Origin: Sphingobacteriales bacterium
GTDB taxonomy: Bacteria > Bacteroidota > Bacteroidia > Chitinophagales > Chitinophagaceae
Reading direction: 5' to 3'
DNA: 64,000 bases
Assembly: GCA_016708305.1 (NCBI GenBank)
Contig: JADJGB010000001.1
Location: 434,001-498,000, forward strand
The position numbers and the translations under genes are program-made. This document shows positions 1-11,712 of the stretch, one piece after another (position 1 is the first letter of the stretch; the number at the start of each line of letters is the position of its first letter). The notes below the pieces were generated by a model. The model was not told the origin of the DNA. It ran no database searches and was given only the letters and a program-made list of their open reading frames with translations.

Positions 1-720
1 GGAGTAGCAAAATATTTCATCACCATACATAAAAAAAATGCAATTCCTCAAAACTTTATGGGGGAGCTGGCTTTTGAGAGAATGAAAAGTATTTTTACAT
101 TTGATAAAAACACTTTTGAGACTGGAATGAGAAAGGATACTGTTGACGAAAATGGCAATAAATTAATAATGGTTTCAAAAGGCAGGGTGACGGATAAAAT
201 TGGAAGCATCGTATATTCAGACTTTAATGAGAATAAGCAGGTTTTAAGGTATTTTATTTCCAAAAAGCCGTTCATAATTATTGATACTTTTGTCATGCCA
301 AAATGGACAATAACGGCTGAACTTAAAGAAATTAACAGGTTTAAATGCCAAAGTGCTACAACCCACCTTTTTGGACGAGATTATAAGGTTTGGTTTACCA
401 CAGACGTTCCTGTAAGTTTTGGGCCATGGAGATTAGTGGGTCTTCCCGGTCTGGTTGTCGAAGCTCATTCTCTGGATCAGGAGGTGCAGTTTTCACTTTC
501 CTCTGTTAGCATTTTGGAGAAAGAAGAAAAAATAGAAGCTCCATCTAATGGGGATATTATTCATGGGTACAAAGCTTTTCATGAATTAGAAGAAAAAAAG
601 CTGGAAGAAAAAAGAAAATTTTTTCAGAGCAGAGTAAGTGAAGTTACCCAGAAACATAAAGGGGTACAAGTTGGATTAATAAATGTATCATTCAACCGGT
701 TTGAAAAGTCATTGGATTAA
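1..720 (+). CDS. GLPGI family protein, 5' end outside window
   Basis: The reading frame is open from base 1, so the true start and signal peptide lie upstream; the first ATG inside the window (position 58) is internal. The protein carries the hallmark of the GLPGI family: a KAT-like 'CQSATTHLFGRDYKVWFTTDVP' type stretch reduced here to FGRDYKVWFT, followed by GPWRLVGLPGLVVEA. Family members are Bacteroidota secreted or periplasmic proteins of unknown function, often beside TonB-receptor-like genes, as here (next gene 23 bp downstream). The C-terminal third is Lys/Glu-rich and probably helical. Function is not known; only the family is called. Confidence 0.8.
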   Translation, partial: GVAKYFITIHKKNAIPQNFMGELAFERMKSIFTFDKNTFETGMRKDTVDENGNKLIMVSKGRVTDKIGSIVYSDFNENKQVLRYFISKKPFIIIDTFVMPKWTITAELKEINRFKCQSATTHLFGRDYKVWFTTDVPVSFGPWRLVGLPGLVVEAHSLDQEVQFSLSSVSILEKEEKIEAPSNGDIIHGYKAFHELEEKKLEEKRKFFQSRVSEVTQKHKGVQVGLINVSFNRFEKSLD

Positions 721-742
721 TTAGATTTGTAAAAAAAAGTAG

Positions 743-3416
743 TTGGGTAAGCACATTCCATTCCTAATTTCTGTTTGCTTCATCATTTCCTTCTTCCCAT
801 TTTCTTCTGAAGCTCAAAATGATATTTATATCTCGGGGCAGGTTGTTTATGCGTCAAAAACACCGGTTGCCAATGTTAACATTATTGTACATCGCACACA
901 AGACAGTCTCGCCGTAGCATTTACCCAGTCTAATCAACAGGGTAAATTTGCAATCCAATATCAGGGCCAGTTGCCTGTTTTTATCAGTGCATCGGCCTTG
1001 GGGTACGAAAGGATGTTCAAAAAAATTGACAGCGCCGATAGCGCATCGGCGATTCAATTTGTTTTAAACAGAGGAATCAAGGTGCTGGAAGAGGTGATTG
1101 TTACCTATGTTCCCAAAATACAGGTACGAGGCGATACCACCAGCTACAAACTCTCTTCTTTTCTGGCAGGCAATGAACGCAATTTGGAAGAGGCATTGGC
1201 AAAGCTACCCGGGTTCAGTATCAATGAACAAGGACAAATCAGCGTCAATGGCAGGGCTATTCAGAAACTGTTGTTGGAGGGTGACGATTTGATGAGCACC
1301 AATTACACTGCTTTATCCAAAAATATGTCGCCCGGAAGTATTAATCAGGTACAGGTGCTCGATAAATACCTGAATGACCGAATGATGAAGGGTATTGAAA
1401 AAACGGATGATATAGCGGTAAACCTCACTTTCAAAAAGGAGTTTAAAAATGTGTTTTTTGGCGACATCCTGGCCGAAGGTGGTGAAGGGAAATATTATAA
1501 CGGTGTTGCAAATGGTATTTTTATTTCAAAGCCGGTAAAAGCCTATTTAATGGGTAGCGCCAATAATATTGGCAGGCAATCTTCCTTTATGAGCTACAGT
1601 ACGTTTAACCCTCAGTCCACATTGGCCATTCCCTATAATCCTATGTTGATGAGCAAAAATTAGTGGATATAGCATCGAGCGGCATTCCGATGATTGAAGA
1701 AAATCGGACGGTGTTTAACAATACTCATGCCGCCTCGCTCAATTTGTTACAAAACTTTTCGAAAAAGCTCAACATGAAATTTAATATTAGTGTCACCGGC
1801 GATAAAAATACTCAAACCAGCCAAAAACATACTGAACTATTTTTTAATAAAGACACTATCGCTTATTTTGAAAGTAATGATTGGATAACAAAGCCAAAAA
1901 CAGCCGAAGGCCAGATAGAGGCAGAATATTATTTTTCTGATAAATCAAGGCTGAAATACATAGGCAAAGGAGCAACGAACGTAAGTAATGAGGCTTCCCA
2001 TTTACTTTTCAACTCCGATCGGATTACACAAAATTTATCTTCGAAAGTTCTTTCTGTCAGCAATCAATTATCTTATACCTTCCGCCCTTCTTCAAAAATG
2101 CTTTGATTGTGGAGGCTGCTCAATTTAGCAATAACAGACCACAGGATTTTTATGTAAATGGCTATGATTACAGTAGTGTTTTTTCGGTAGATGCCAATAC
2201 AGCGTTTTTTCAATCATCCAAAAACCCTGTCCAATACTTAGGAGGACAGGCCCGATATTATACCAACTCAAAAAAAGCCACCATTATTTTAAATGCCGGA
2301 TATGACCGTTATCAAATGCAGGTGGTTTCCTCCATACTGCCGGATTTATTAAAGCAGGGAAATCAGCTTGAAATGCAGAAAGAAAAACTGTATGTTCGAG
2401 CCGACTACAACCAGCCTGTAAGTCGCCATCTTGAAATTACTTCCCGATTGGGAATCAATTGGTTAGGCATTATTAATCATTGGCAAAACAGCCATTCTAA
2501 TAAAACCAATTCCTGCTGGTTTTTATCGCCCAATCTAACCGCCAAATGGACAATAGGATTAAAAAGCAGGATTACCTTTGGCTACAAGTACAGCAAAGAT
2601 TTTCCTAATGCGGTGCAACTTTTTGACAGTTTAATTTTTACCGATTATCGAACTGCCTATCGTTATCAATATCAAAATTATTTTCAATCTCAAAACAGTT
2701 ACTCTCTCGGTTATCGGTATAACGATTCTTATAATCAATTTACGGTATATATAAATGGGTTTTATACTAATACCTCCAATAGTTATGCTGACAATTCCAT
2801 CATCAATAAAAAATTTATGCTCTCTACAAAATATGATATTCCTCAAGGAAGTAATATGACCGGCTTAGTTTTTGGATCCGATAAATTTGTATCTTCCTTG
2901 TCAGGCACCATCAGGTTTAGTGGTAGTGCTATTCGCAGCAAGTATGTCAATAATATTAACAATACGATGAGCAGGGATATAAATTTCTGGACATTGAACG
3001 GTAAACTGAATTATTTTTCAGGGTTTAATGGTATTTTCAATTTCAATACCCATTTTATGCTTTTGGCGAATTTAAGCACCGTAAAACTGCCTGATGACCA
3101 ATTTAACAACCAAACGTATAATTACAAGGGTTTCTTGCAAACAAATTTTAAGTTCAATAAGGTATGTTATATCCAAAGTACAGTTAGTTATTATCAGTGG
3201 TTTGGAAAAAATCAAAAACAAAGGCCGGTTTATTTTCTTGATGCATCCTTCCTTGGCAATCTCATAAAAGACAAGTTGACTGTTTCGGCAAGTTTGCAAA
3301 ATGCATTGAATCAACAAAGTATCCATTTTAATAATATTACGGATTATTCCAATTCTTTATCAACCTATCATCTTTTGCCCCGGATGTTTGTTGCCGGCAT
3401 AAAATATACTTTTTAG
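743..3416 (+). CDS. CarboxypepD_reg-like outer-membrane beta-barrel protein (TonB-receptor-like), frame broken twice
   Basis: Three consecutive frames encode one protein. The first (743-1663) has a signal peptide ending near SSEAQN, then a carboxypeptidase-regulatory-like Ig domain (SGQVVYASKTPVANVNI) and a plug-like region (LEEVIVTY, LPGFSINEQGQISVNG). The second (to 2106) and third (to 3416) are barrel strands ending in an aromatic residue (KYTF), as expected for an outer-membrane barrel. Both breaks sit on A5 runs (about 1655-1659 and 2094-2098); shifting one base restores a continuous reading. It starts on TTG at 743 because an in-frame stop lies immediately upstream. The family is related to TonB-dependent receptors, but the substrate is not recognisable. 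It probably forms a unit with the GLPGI gene 23 bp upstream. Confidence 0.75.
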
Positions 3417-3457
3417 TGGTTCGTTTTAAGAAAAAATAACCAAAAAACCGGCCATTT

Positions 3458-3535
3458 CTTTCCACAACCCTGTGCATAACTTACCAAATGCAATACCCGT
3501 TTGTATTTATCGATAATCAACTTTCTTTATCCACA
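3458..3535. promoter_or_regulatory. Cluster of three DnaA-box-like sites upstream of nrdJ
   Basis: TTATCCACA at 3527-3535 is a perfect DnaA R-box. TTATGCACA on the minus strand at 3471-3479 also fits TTWTNCACA. CTTTCCACA at 3458-3466 differs from the consensus at one position. The cluster lies in the 221-bp gap before nrdJ. In E. coli nrdAB is DnaA-controlled, so a similar coupling is a reasonable inference here. An origin-like role is less likely as no dnaA or origin genes are nearby. Confidence 0.55.
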
Positions 3536-3637
3536 ATCTGTTAATATTTTACATTGGGAAACTTGCCATGATTGGGATATTTTCGTTGTCCTACAATAAT
3601 CCATTTTTGTACCAAAATTTTTAAAACGAAATATATT

Positions 3638-6600
3638 ATGATGCCAACGAATAATCAACACAAGACAGGCCTTCTATTCTCCCGAAAATTTACAAAGGAT
3701 GGGGTAAGTCCCTTTGATTTGTTTGAATACGATTATAGAACCTCTGTCATCAAAAACCCGAATGGGGAAGTGGTGTTTCAGATGGACAATGTGGAAGTTC
3801 CCAAACAATGGAGCCAGATCGCCACAGATATCCTTGCACAGAAATATTTCCGGAAAGCGGGTGTTCCCCAGCCTGATGGCGGCACCGGAAGAGAAACCAG
3901 CGTGAAGCAGGTGGCCCATCGTTTGGCGCACACCTGGAGGGTATGGGGCGAGCGATATGGTTATTTTGCTTCGGGAAACGATGCACAGGTTTTTTATGAA
4001 GAATTAGTTTATTCCATCCTGAACCAATCCTGTGCGCCTAATAGTCCGCAGTGGTTCAATACCGGCTTGTATGAGGTGTATGGCATCACCGGCAAACCGC
4101 AGGGGCATTATTATGTGGATGCGAATGATAGCGTGCTCAAAAAATCCACTTCGGCGTATGAAAGGCCGCAGCCGCATGCCTGCTTTATTCTTAGTGTAGA
4201 TGATGACCTGGTAAATGAAGGCGGCATCATGGATCTTTGGGTACGCGAAGCCAGAATCTTTAAATATGGCAGTGGTGTGGGTACCAACTTCAGCAATATC
4301 AGAGGCGAAGGCGAAAAGCTAAGCGGCGGAGGCACTTCCAGCGGACTGATGAGCTTCCTTAAAATTGGCGACCGCGCGGCAGGCGCTATCAAAAGCGGCG
4401 GCTTTCACCCGGCGTGCAGCAAAGATGGTTTGCCTTGACCTCGACCATCCCGAAATGCAGGAATTGGTAAACTGGAAAGTGGAAGAAGAAAATAAAGTAG
4501 CCGCTCTGATAGCAGCCGGATACCCCAGCGATTATGAAGGAGAAGCCTACAAAACGGTAAGCGGACAAAACAGTAACAATTCGGTTCGTATTCCTAACTC
4601 ATTTTTCAAAGCTTTGGCCGAAGATGGCGACTGGGAATTAAAAGCAAGAGGCGACGGTCATGTGATGAAAACCGTAAAAGCCAAAGCTTTGTGGGATCAG
4701 ATAAACTATGCAGCATGGCGCTGCGCCGACCCCGGCACACAGTATGACACTACCATCAACCAGTGGCATACCTGCCCCGAAGGAGGCCCCATCAGAGCCA
4801 GCAATCCATGCAGCGAGTATATGTTTCTCGACAATACCGCCTGCAATCTGGCAAGCATCAACCTGAGAAAATTCTTTGACGAAGAAACCGGTACATTTGA
4901 TGTAGAAGGTTTTGAATATACCAGCAGGCTCTGGACAGTGGTATTGGAAATTTCTGTGCTGATGGCTCAGTTTCCATCCAAAGAAGTGGCTCAGTTAAGT
5001 TATGATTATCGTACCCTCGGACTGGGATACGCTAATCTGGGAAGCATGTTGATGGTAAGCGGCATTCCTTACGACAGTGAAGAAGCAAGAGGCATTGCGG
5101 GCGCCATCACCGCCATCATGACAGGTACTTCCTATACCACTTCGGCAGAAATGGCCGACATTCTCGGCCCTTTTGCAAAGTATGCAGAAAACAAGCAGCA
5201 CATGCTTCGGGTGATTCGTAATCATCGTGCGGCTGCTTACGATGCTGCCGAGGCTTATGAAGGATTAGATATAATACCACAGGGAATCAATGCAAGATAT
5301 TGTCCTGACTATTTATTGAAGGCTGCCACCAAAGCATGGGATAATGCACTGATATTAGGCGAAGAAAATGGCTTCCGCAATGCACAAACTACTGTAATTG
5401 CCCCCACAGGAACGATTGGATTGCTGATGGACTGCGATACAACCGGTGTGGAACCCGATTTTGCTTTGGTTAAATTTAAAAAACTGAGTGGCGGTGGTTA
5501 TTTCAAAATTATTAATCAGAGTGTGCCACAGGCTTTGAAAAAATTAGGTTATGCCTCTGATGAAATTAATGAAATGGTGAATTATGCCAAAGGCCATGCC
5601 GGTATTAATAGCGCTCCGCATATCAATGAAAATACTTTGTTAGCAAAAGGATTTAATGCACTTGAAATTGAAAAACTGAATGCCGCGATGGCCACTGCAT
5701 TTGAAATTTCGTTTGCCTTTAATGTTTGGACACTGGGTGAAGACACGATGAAGCGCTTTGGATTCAAACCGGAGCAGTACAACGACTTTGGCTGGAACAT
5801 GCTGAAAGCGCTCGGTTTTACACAAAAAGAGATTGACAAAGCCAATGAATACGTTTGCGGTTCGATGACTGTAGAAGGTGCCCCATATCTTAGGAACGAG
5901 CATTTACCCGTTTTTGATTGTGCCAATAAGAATGGCGCCAAAGGCGAGCGCTATATCCACGCTCACGGCCACATCCGCATGATGGCAGCTACACAACCGT
6001 TTTTGAGTGTAGCCATCAGCAAAACCATCAACCTACCAAACGAAGCTAAGATTGAAGAAATTGCTGATTCTTACCAACTTAGCTGGGAGCTGGGCCTCAA
6101 AGCCTGCGCACTATACAGGATGGCTCCAAACTAAGTCAGCCACTGAGCAATAAATCTTCTGATAGCAAAACCGAAGAAGAAACCACGGAAGACATTTCTT
6201 CGGAAAGCCAGATTGTGGACATGAGCAAACTGACGATTGAAGAGCTTTTGGAAGAAGTAAATCATCGTGTACAAAACAGCGCGGATACTTCATTAAAACG
6301 TCAGTTGGCAATGATTGTAGAACGCAGGTCATTACCGGCAAAGCGCAGAGGTTACACTCAAAAGGCCAAAATAAATGGGCAAACACTCTTCCTTCGTACA
6401 GGAGAATACAGTGACGGCACATTGGGTGAAATTTTTATTGACATGGCCAAAGAGGGCGCTACCATGCGCAGTATGCTCAACTGTTTTGCAATAGCTGTTT
6501 CTATCGGATTGCAATACGGTGTGCCACTTGAAGAGTTTGTTGAAAAATTTGTATTTACCAGATTTGAACCTTCTGGAATGGTGCAGCATCCAAATATCAA

Positions 6601-6979
6601 ATCGGCCACTTCGATTATCGACTTCATGTTCCGTGCTTTGGCTTATGAGTATCTGGGTCGTGCAGATTTAGTACATGTATTAGACAAACCCAAACAGGAA
6701 CCAAAAGAAGAGGATTTGGATTGGGACGAAGAGATGCCTACCATTGGAGAAAGAAAACATGAACTTAGCGGCATGAGAGTAGTGGGTTCTTCAAAACCGG
6801 TTGTTTCAGCCAGGCAGGAGGATTTTATCAAACCGGTAACCAGCTTAGATGCGGTTAATGCAGCAGCAAAAAGCATGCAGGGCGATGCCCCGGCCTGTAA
6901 TGTATGTGGCCATATTACCATCAGAAGCGGTACCTGCTACAAATGTCTGAACTGTGGGAACAGCCTGGGTTGTAGTTAA
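3638..6979 (+). CDS. nrdJ: Adenosylcobalamin-dependent (class II) ribonucleoside-diphosphate reductase, frame broken twice
   Basis: It makes deoxyribonucleotides using a B12-generated thiyl radical and needs no oxygen. Visible motifs: the N-terminal SCAPNSPQWFNTG segment, FKYGSGVGTNFSNIRGEGE, the active-site ASNPCSEYMFLDNTACNLA, the ATP/effector-type APTGTIG..DCDTTGVEPDF region, and a C-terminal Cys-rich tail (CNVCGHITIRSGTCYKCLNC). Total about 1,110 residues, the long NrdJ type. Two single-base breaks: an extra T in TTT near 4401-4403, and a missing G near 6119 (YRDGSKLSQ resumes in the next frame). Start chosen at 3638, where two ATGs stand in tandem. No separate nrdAB or nrdD is seen here. 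Possible DnaA control is suggested by the boxes upstream, and a terminator follows directly. Confidence 0.92.
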
Positions 6980-7002
6980 GAAATAGTATTATAATTTATA
7001 CG

Positions 7003-7032
7003 AAGAGCTATCTAAAAGGGTAGCTCTTTTGT
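7003..7032 (+). terminator. Intrinsic terminator after nrdJ
   Basis: AAGAGCTA (7003-7010) pairs with TAGCTCTT (7021-7028) across a 10-nt loop and runs into T residues, 24 bp after the nrdJ stop. Confidence 0.8.
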
Positions 7033-7108
7033 TTTGGAGTCTTAATTTCTACGGGTAGAAAACAATAAAACGTACAGGATTATTGAGAGCAGTTTATTGA
7101 TTGGCCAA

Positions 7109-7877
7109 TTAAAAATAAGCGATCCGATAACTGAGTCCTAACTGCAATTGGAGGGGATTACTTTTTTTGTACATCCCCTCGTAAGTACCTACGCTTTCAT
7201 AAATGGAATTGAAGAAATATTGAGTGCCAATCATTATTTCCAATGGCATCAATATTTTGTACCGAAGGTTGAAGTGTCCGCCCAGCTTGAGTTTCTTTGG
7301 GTTGCCTCGTTGCTCGCTTATGACATGAAAAACTGAATTTACACTGTCAATAATAAAAAAGTCAGCATTATATTTCTTATGAACCAAATAATTGACCACC
7401 GGGCCCAATTGCAAAGAAACTCTTCCAAATGATTTGGAAACGTTTAAAAATCTGGAATTTATATAAAGCAATTTGGTCTCTCCAAAATCATCCGAAATCT
7501 GCTTCATCATGGTGTCTTTTTCAAAAAGGTTGTTAGCAGGTAATTTAGTATCGTAAGTGTAAGCAAGTTGATTTACTCCTAATGAAATCGATAGTTTCCA
7601 ATGATTCCAGAATTCTTTGCTAATTTCTGCATCCGCAAAAAAGCCTACTTTGTAATTAGTTTGCGAAGATGCTCCTTCAATTTTTGAAACAACAGGCGTT
7701 TTTTGAGGCAGTTCATTTCCGGTTTTAAAGGGTAATCCCTGAATAATGGTAAAACCATTGTTGAAGTTTTTCATTTGGGTAGCATCGGCGCCTGCACTGA
7801 TTTTTATGTCAAAATTTTGAGCGCTCACAATTATCGTCGAAATAATTCCCAAAGCTAAAAAAAAATATATATCTCAT
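7109..7877 (-). CDS. Outer-membrane beta-barrel protein of unknown function (PorT-like shape)
   Basis: About 255 residues. The reading begins at an ATG at 7877-7875 giving MRYIFFLALGIIS, a clear signal peptide ending in VSAQ, if one base is removed from the A9 run at 7857-7865; otherwise the frame opens only inside the signal peptide. The mature part alternates polar and hydrophobic residues (LKLGGHFNLRYKI, LQLQLGLSYRIAYF) and ends in an aromatic residue, as outer-membrane barrels do. I recognise no specific family beyond a Bacteroidota beta-barrel. It stands alone, converging on nrdJ with the nrdJ terminator between. Confidence 0.6.
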
Positions 7878-8031
7878 CGAAGGAGTTTATAAATACAAAC
7901 CTACATAAAATTTTTCATTCCGGTTCAGTAATGAGGAGTATTTGGAGATTTATATTTGTTCCCTTTTTCAGATTATTATAGAAAAATGTCAATCCCCAAT
8001 TTTTTCTTAATCCGGTAAAAATTGTTGGTTG

Positions 8032-10261
8032 TCAATTTTTAGTAAGGCTGATAAAACTATGCTGAAGGCCGTGATAATTGTTATAAATAATGATGTTTTT
8101 TATCTGTGATAAATTGTTCCCTGTCTTAAAAAGATGACCCGGAAAATTTTGGTTTTGCAATGCAAAAACTGACAGCCATACGGCAAATGAAACCGCAGTC
8201 GGATATTCACCTGATAAATGCTTGAAACGAGCGACCGGGATATCGTTGACTATAGCTTCGCATGAATGATAAAAGAGATTAAACCGTATGTCGCCGTTTT
8301 CTCCGGTTAAGAATATTGTGGTTTCACGGTCAAGATTTTGAGCCTCTGCAAAATTTTTAAATCGTGTTTTTACTGTTTCAATATCTGAAGCATGGAAAGT
8401 TTCAATATCTTTTACTTTTGCCAATGCATCCTGCGCATTATTATTAAGCAGAAACATGGCAGCGCCTTCTCCTGCAATGGTTGCGGGCCGGTTAGATTCG
8501 TAAAGGCTCTGATTTTTAATATTTTGATTATACCAACCGGCAAGCAAGTCAATATTATAATTATAGCTTGAAATTTCATCCACAGCCCCAACAAGGTAGT
8601 TTCCATCTGTATTTTCTTTCAGATGCATTTGCGCATCAATTAATGAATTTTCGAAAGATAGACCCAAATGCACATGAGTAGCATTATATTGCTGATTTTT
8701 GGTAATAAGGCTCAGTTGCCCTGCAATAGCATTTGGTGTGCTTTGCACAAAGTTGCCCGGAGTCAACATTCCTTCATCATAATCAATAATCTGATTGAGA
8801 AATTTGATGCAGTCATTCATCCCGCCATTGGCTGTACCAATAATAATTCCATCAACTTTGTTTTGTTGCAAAATAGGTAAACCGGTGCCAATTCCCATCC
8901 TCACGGCTTTGCTCATTCGCCTCAGCAAACCGGCAGGTACTCCTGTCAGCTCAGGTTCGATAGCGGTTAATTGTCCATTAGCCGAAGGATTAAGCAAATC
9001 CACATCGGCATCACCCGAAGTGTGTTGAGGAGAAATACATATATGCTGATGAATAAACAAAGTATCTGTGAATTTAAATTTCCCAAAAATCAAAGAGGTA
9101 CAATTTCCGCCAAACCCAAAGGAATTACTCATTACGTTATTTAAAATTTTGGTACCATATTCCTTAACCGGTACCAGCCCGGTTGCTTCAATTTTATTTT
9201 CAAAATTCAATGAAGGATATATTTCCTGATGGTACAGGCTTAAAATAGTATTAACTGCTTCCACCGCTCCTGCTGCTCCCAATGTATGACCTGTATAAGA
9301 TTTTGTACTTGCAAAATGAGGCGGTGTTTGAAACAGTTTGAGCATTGCCAGGCTCTCGGTTTCGTCATTATTTTCGGTGGCCGTGCCATGTGCGTTTATA
9401 AAATCAATTTGCTCAGGAAGCAGCCCTGACGATTGCAATGCTCTTTGCATACTCAAATAAGGCCCATCGGCCTCAGGTGACGTGGAGGAGGGGTGAAATG
9501 CATCATTGCTGTTCCCATAGCCTTTTACCTCTGCATAAATTTTTTTACCGACAGCATCTTTTTCTTTTTCCAAAACCAAAAATGCTGCGCCTTCTCCTAA
9601 GTTCAGTCCCTTGCGGTCTTTGTCGAAGGGCCGGCAAGGTTCATCAGATAATATCATCAATGATTTAAACCCGTTCACAGTATATTTTGCCAAACTATCC
9701 ACCCCTCCCACAATGGCTTTTCTTGCCAGGCCGTTTTTAATCAGTCTGGTGCCAAACATGATGGCATTGGCTGATGAAGAACAAGCTGTGTTAAAAGTGT
9801 TTACGATACCTCCAATGTTGTACTGCGCCTGAATAAACATGGTGCTGGCGCTGTTGGGATATGATAAAAGGTATTCTGATCCGATTTCATCTTTCTTGTT
9901 GGCATCTGCATAAAGTTCATCTGTTAGGCACATGCCACCAACGGTACTGGCTCCTATCAATGCAATCTGGGGCAAAACAAGCGAAGAAGAATCTAACTGA
10001 GCGTCTGCAATCGCTTCTTTAAAAGCATGCAGCGCAAGCAGGTCGGTACGTGTTGCTCAGACTGTGTAATATTTAATTTTTCTTTAAATCGGAGGTAGAA
10101 TAATCTATTTCGGCAAAAGGGAGCAAATTGGTGTATCTGGATACAAAGTGCTTTGCGTGACCAATGCCGCTAATGCCCTTCTTTAGCGACTGCCTGTTTT
10201 GTGCCACTGTGTCGCCAATGGCAGAAATAATTCCCATCCCGGTTACTACTACCTTGTCCAC
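8032..10261 (-). CDS. Beta-ketoacyl-ACP synthase joined in frame to a chain-length-factor-like synthase
   Basis: The N-terminal half is a FabF-type ketosynthase: MDKVVVTGMGIISAIGD start, active-site Cys in NTACSSSANAI, His in INAHGTATENND and in KSYTGHTLGAAGA, ending NSFGFGGNCTSLIFGKF. The C-terminal half (from about 9058) is a second synthase-like domain (HICISPQHTSG, GLLRRMSKAVRMG, HLGLSFENSL) without an active-site Cys, as in the chain-length factors of flexirubin, aryl-polyene and dialkylresorcinol pathways. The pair would extend a polyene or aryl chain on the ACP encoded just upstream. The N-terminal part is broken twice (A5 near 10080 and around 10035-10045). In most relatives the two synthases are separate genes, so the join at about 9082 may be a lost G in GGG rather than a true fusion. 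Confidence 0.75.
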
Positions 10262-10269
10262 ACCTTTTA

Positions 10270-10532
10270 TTATTTTGTTCTGTGTTGCTCGATATAATCA
10301 ACCATTGTGTTTACGGTAGTCAACACCTTACGTCCCTCCTTGGGGTCTTGAATGTTTATGCCATATTCTCTGGAAAGCATCACGATCAACTCGATTGAAT
10401 CAATTGAATCTAAGCCTAATCCATCGCCAAACAAAGGTTCTTCATCATTAATGTCCTCTGGTTTTAGATTATTAAGGTTCAAAATTTAATGATTTGCTCT
10501 TTTACAAGTTGTTTAAGTTGTTCTTTTTCCAT
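10270..10532 (-). CDS. Acyl carrier protein of the ketosynthase cluster
   Basis: 87 residues with the phosphopantetheine site GLGLDSIDSIEL and a typical four-helix ACP layout. The ATG at 10532-10530 gives MEKEQLKQLVKEQIIKF, which joins the rest (LNLNNLKPEDI) if one T is added to the T4 run near 10486; the frame visible without correction would lack helix I. The stop is 8 bp from the ketosynthase start, so the two are co-transcribed. It is expected to carry the growing acyl/aryl chain for the neighbouring synthase pair. Its Ile/Asp-rich sequence is unlike a housekeeping AcpP, and the rest of an aryl-polyene or flexirubin cluster is not in the window. Confidence 0.78.
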
Positions 10533-10554
10533 CTTGAATGTTTAAAATACGGGT

Positions 10555-10562
10555 CAAATATA
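10555..10562 (-). promoter_or_regulatory. Predicted -7 element for the ACP/ketosynthase operon
   Basis: TATATTTG on the minus strand fits the Bacteroidota -7 consensus TAnnTTTG and lies 23 bp before the ACP ATG. No convincing -33 TTG was found at the usual spacing. Confidence 0.4.
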
Positions 10563-10655
10563 ATTAATGTAATGCTAATTACTTGAGAATTTGGACAAAA
10601 GGGCTTTTGGTAAAATTCCATCCTTATCTAAATCAATCCTTTCAACCTAATAATT

Positions 10656-10663
10656 TATCTTTG
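10656..10663 (+). promoter_or_regulatory. Predicted -7 element for ruvB
   Basis: TATCTTTG fits TAnnTTTG exactly and ends 8 bp before the ruvB ATG, which would make the transcript leaderless or nearly so. Confidence 0.45.
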
Positions 10664-10671
10664 GGCTAGTA

Positions 10672-11706
10672 ATGATTAATCCTAATTTAAATAAAGATAA
10701 AAATAGTTTAAACCCTTTTGACAGGGATTTTGAAAACACAATCCGCCCTTCCTACATAAAGGAATTTTCGGGGCAGCCGCAACTGATTGAAAATTTGCAG
10801 ATATTTATCAAGGCTGCTAAAATCAGGGGAGAGGCGTTGGATCATATTCTCTTTCATGGCCCGCCCGGACTTGGAAAAACAACATTGTCTCGTATTGTAG
10901 CCAACGAGTTGGAGGTAAACATCAAGGAAACCAGCGGACCGGTTATAGAAAAACCCGGTGACCTTGCAGGCTTGCTTACATCTCTGGAGCCGAGAGATGT
11001 TCTGTTTATTGATGAAATTCATCGCCTTAGCAATGTGGTAGAAGAATATTTGTATGCAGCCATGGAGGATTATCGGCTTGATATTTTAATTGACTCCGGT
11101 CCTAATGCCCGAAGCATACAGCTTTCATTGAATCCGTTTACATTAATTGGCGCTACTACACGCAGTGGTTTGCTTACGGCACCTTTGCTTTCAAGATTTG
11201 CTATAAAGTCAAGATTAGAGTACTATAATGCCCAAACCCTTAAAAGAATTATTTTGCGTTCTGCGGGCATATTAAATGTGCAGATTGCTGATGAAGCGGC
11301 TGCAGAGATAGCCGCCCGAAGCCGTGCCACTCCCCGAATTGCCAATGGATTGCTTCGGCGGGTGCGAGATTTTGCACAGGTTCTGAATGATGGACAAATT
11401 GATATTGGCATCACCCAACATGCCCTCAAAGCATTGAATGTGGATGAATACGGATTAGATGATATGGATAACCGAATTTTGCTCACAATCATAGAAAAGT
11501 TTAAAGGAGGGCCTGTAGGCATCACTACCATTGCCACTGCTGTAGGAGAAGAAGCCGGAACGATTGAAGAGGTGTATGAGCCATTTCTGATTCAGGAGGG
11601 GTTTCTCCAAAGAACGCCGCGTGGACGTGAGGTTACTCAAAAAGCGTATGAACATCTGGGCAAAAAACCACAACAGGGCGGAAATAATCTGGAGTTGGGT
11701 TTCTAA
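10672..11706 (+). CDS. ruvB: Holliday junction branch migration ATPase RuvB
   Basis: 344 residues, the normal RuvB length. RuvB is the hexameric motor that drives RuvA-bound Holliday junctions in recombinational repair. Visible: start of the fold IRPSYIKEFSGQPQLIENL, Walker A GPPGLGKTT (about residues 64-72), Walker B FIDEIHRL, sensor/arginine-finger region GATTRSGLLTAPLLSRF, and the C-terminal winged helix VGEEAGTIEEVYEPFLIQEGF with the family ending RTPRGREVT. ATG at 10672 gives the expected N-terminus. It is a single-gene unit, divergent from the ACP operon and closed by a terminator. Confidence 0.97.
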   Translation: MINPNLNKDKNSLNPFDRDFENTIRPSYIKEFSGQPQLIENLQIFIKAAKIRGEALDHILFHGPPGLGKTTLSRIVANELEVNIKETSGPVIEKPGDLAGLLTSLEPRDVLFIDEIHRLSNVVEEYLYAAMEDYRLDILIDSGPNARSIQLSLNPFTLIGATTRSGLLTAPLLSRFAIKSRLEYYNAQTLKRIILRSAGILNVQIADEAAAEIAARSRATPRIANGLLRRVRDFAQVLNDGQIDIGITQHALKALNVDEYGLDDMDNRILLTIIEKFKGGPVGITTIATAVGEEAGTIEEVYEPFLIQEGFLQRTPRGREVTQKAYEHLGKKPQQGGNNLELGF

Positions 11707-11712
11707 AAAACG

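Noticed and set aside
3458..3535. Replication origin
   Set aside because: Only three DnaA boxes, no dnaA, gyrB or AT-rich unwinding element nearby; regulation of nrdJ is the simpler reading.
3572..3637. Upstream extension of nrdJ
   Set aside because: Lacks the family N-terminus and runs through the promoter region; the tandem ATG at 3638 fits.
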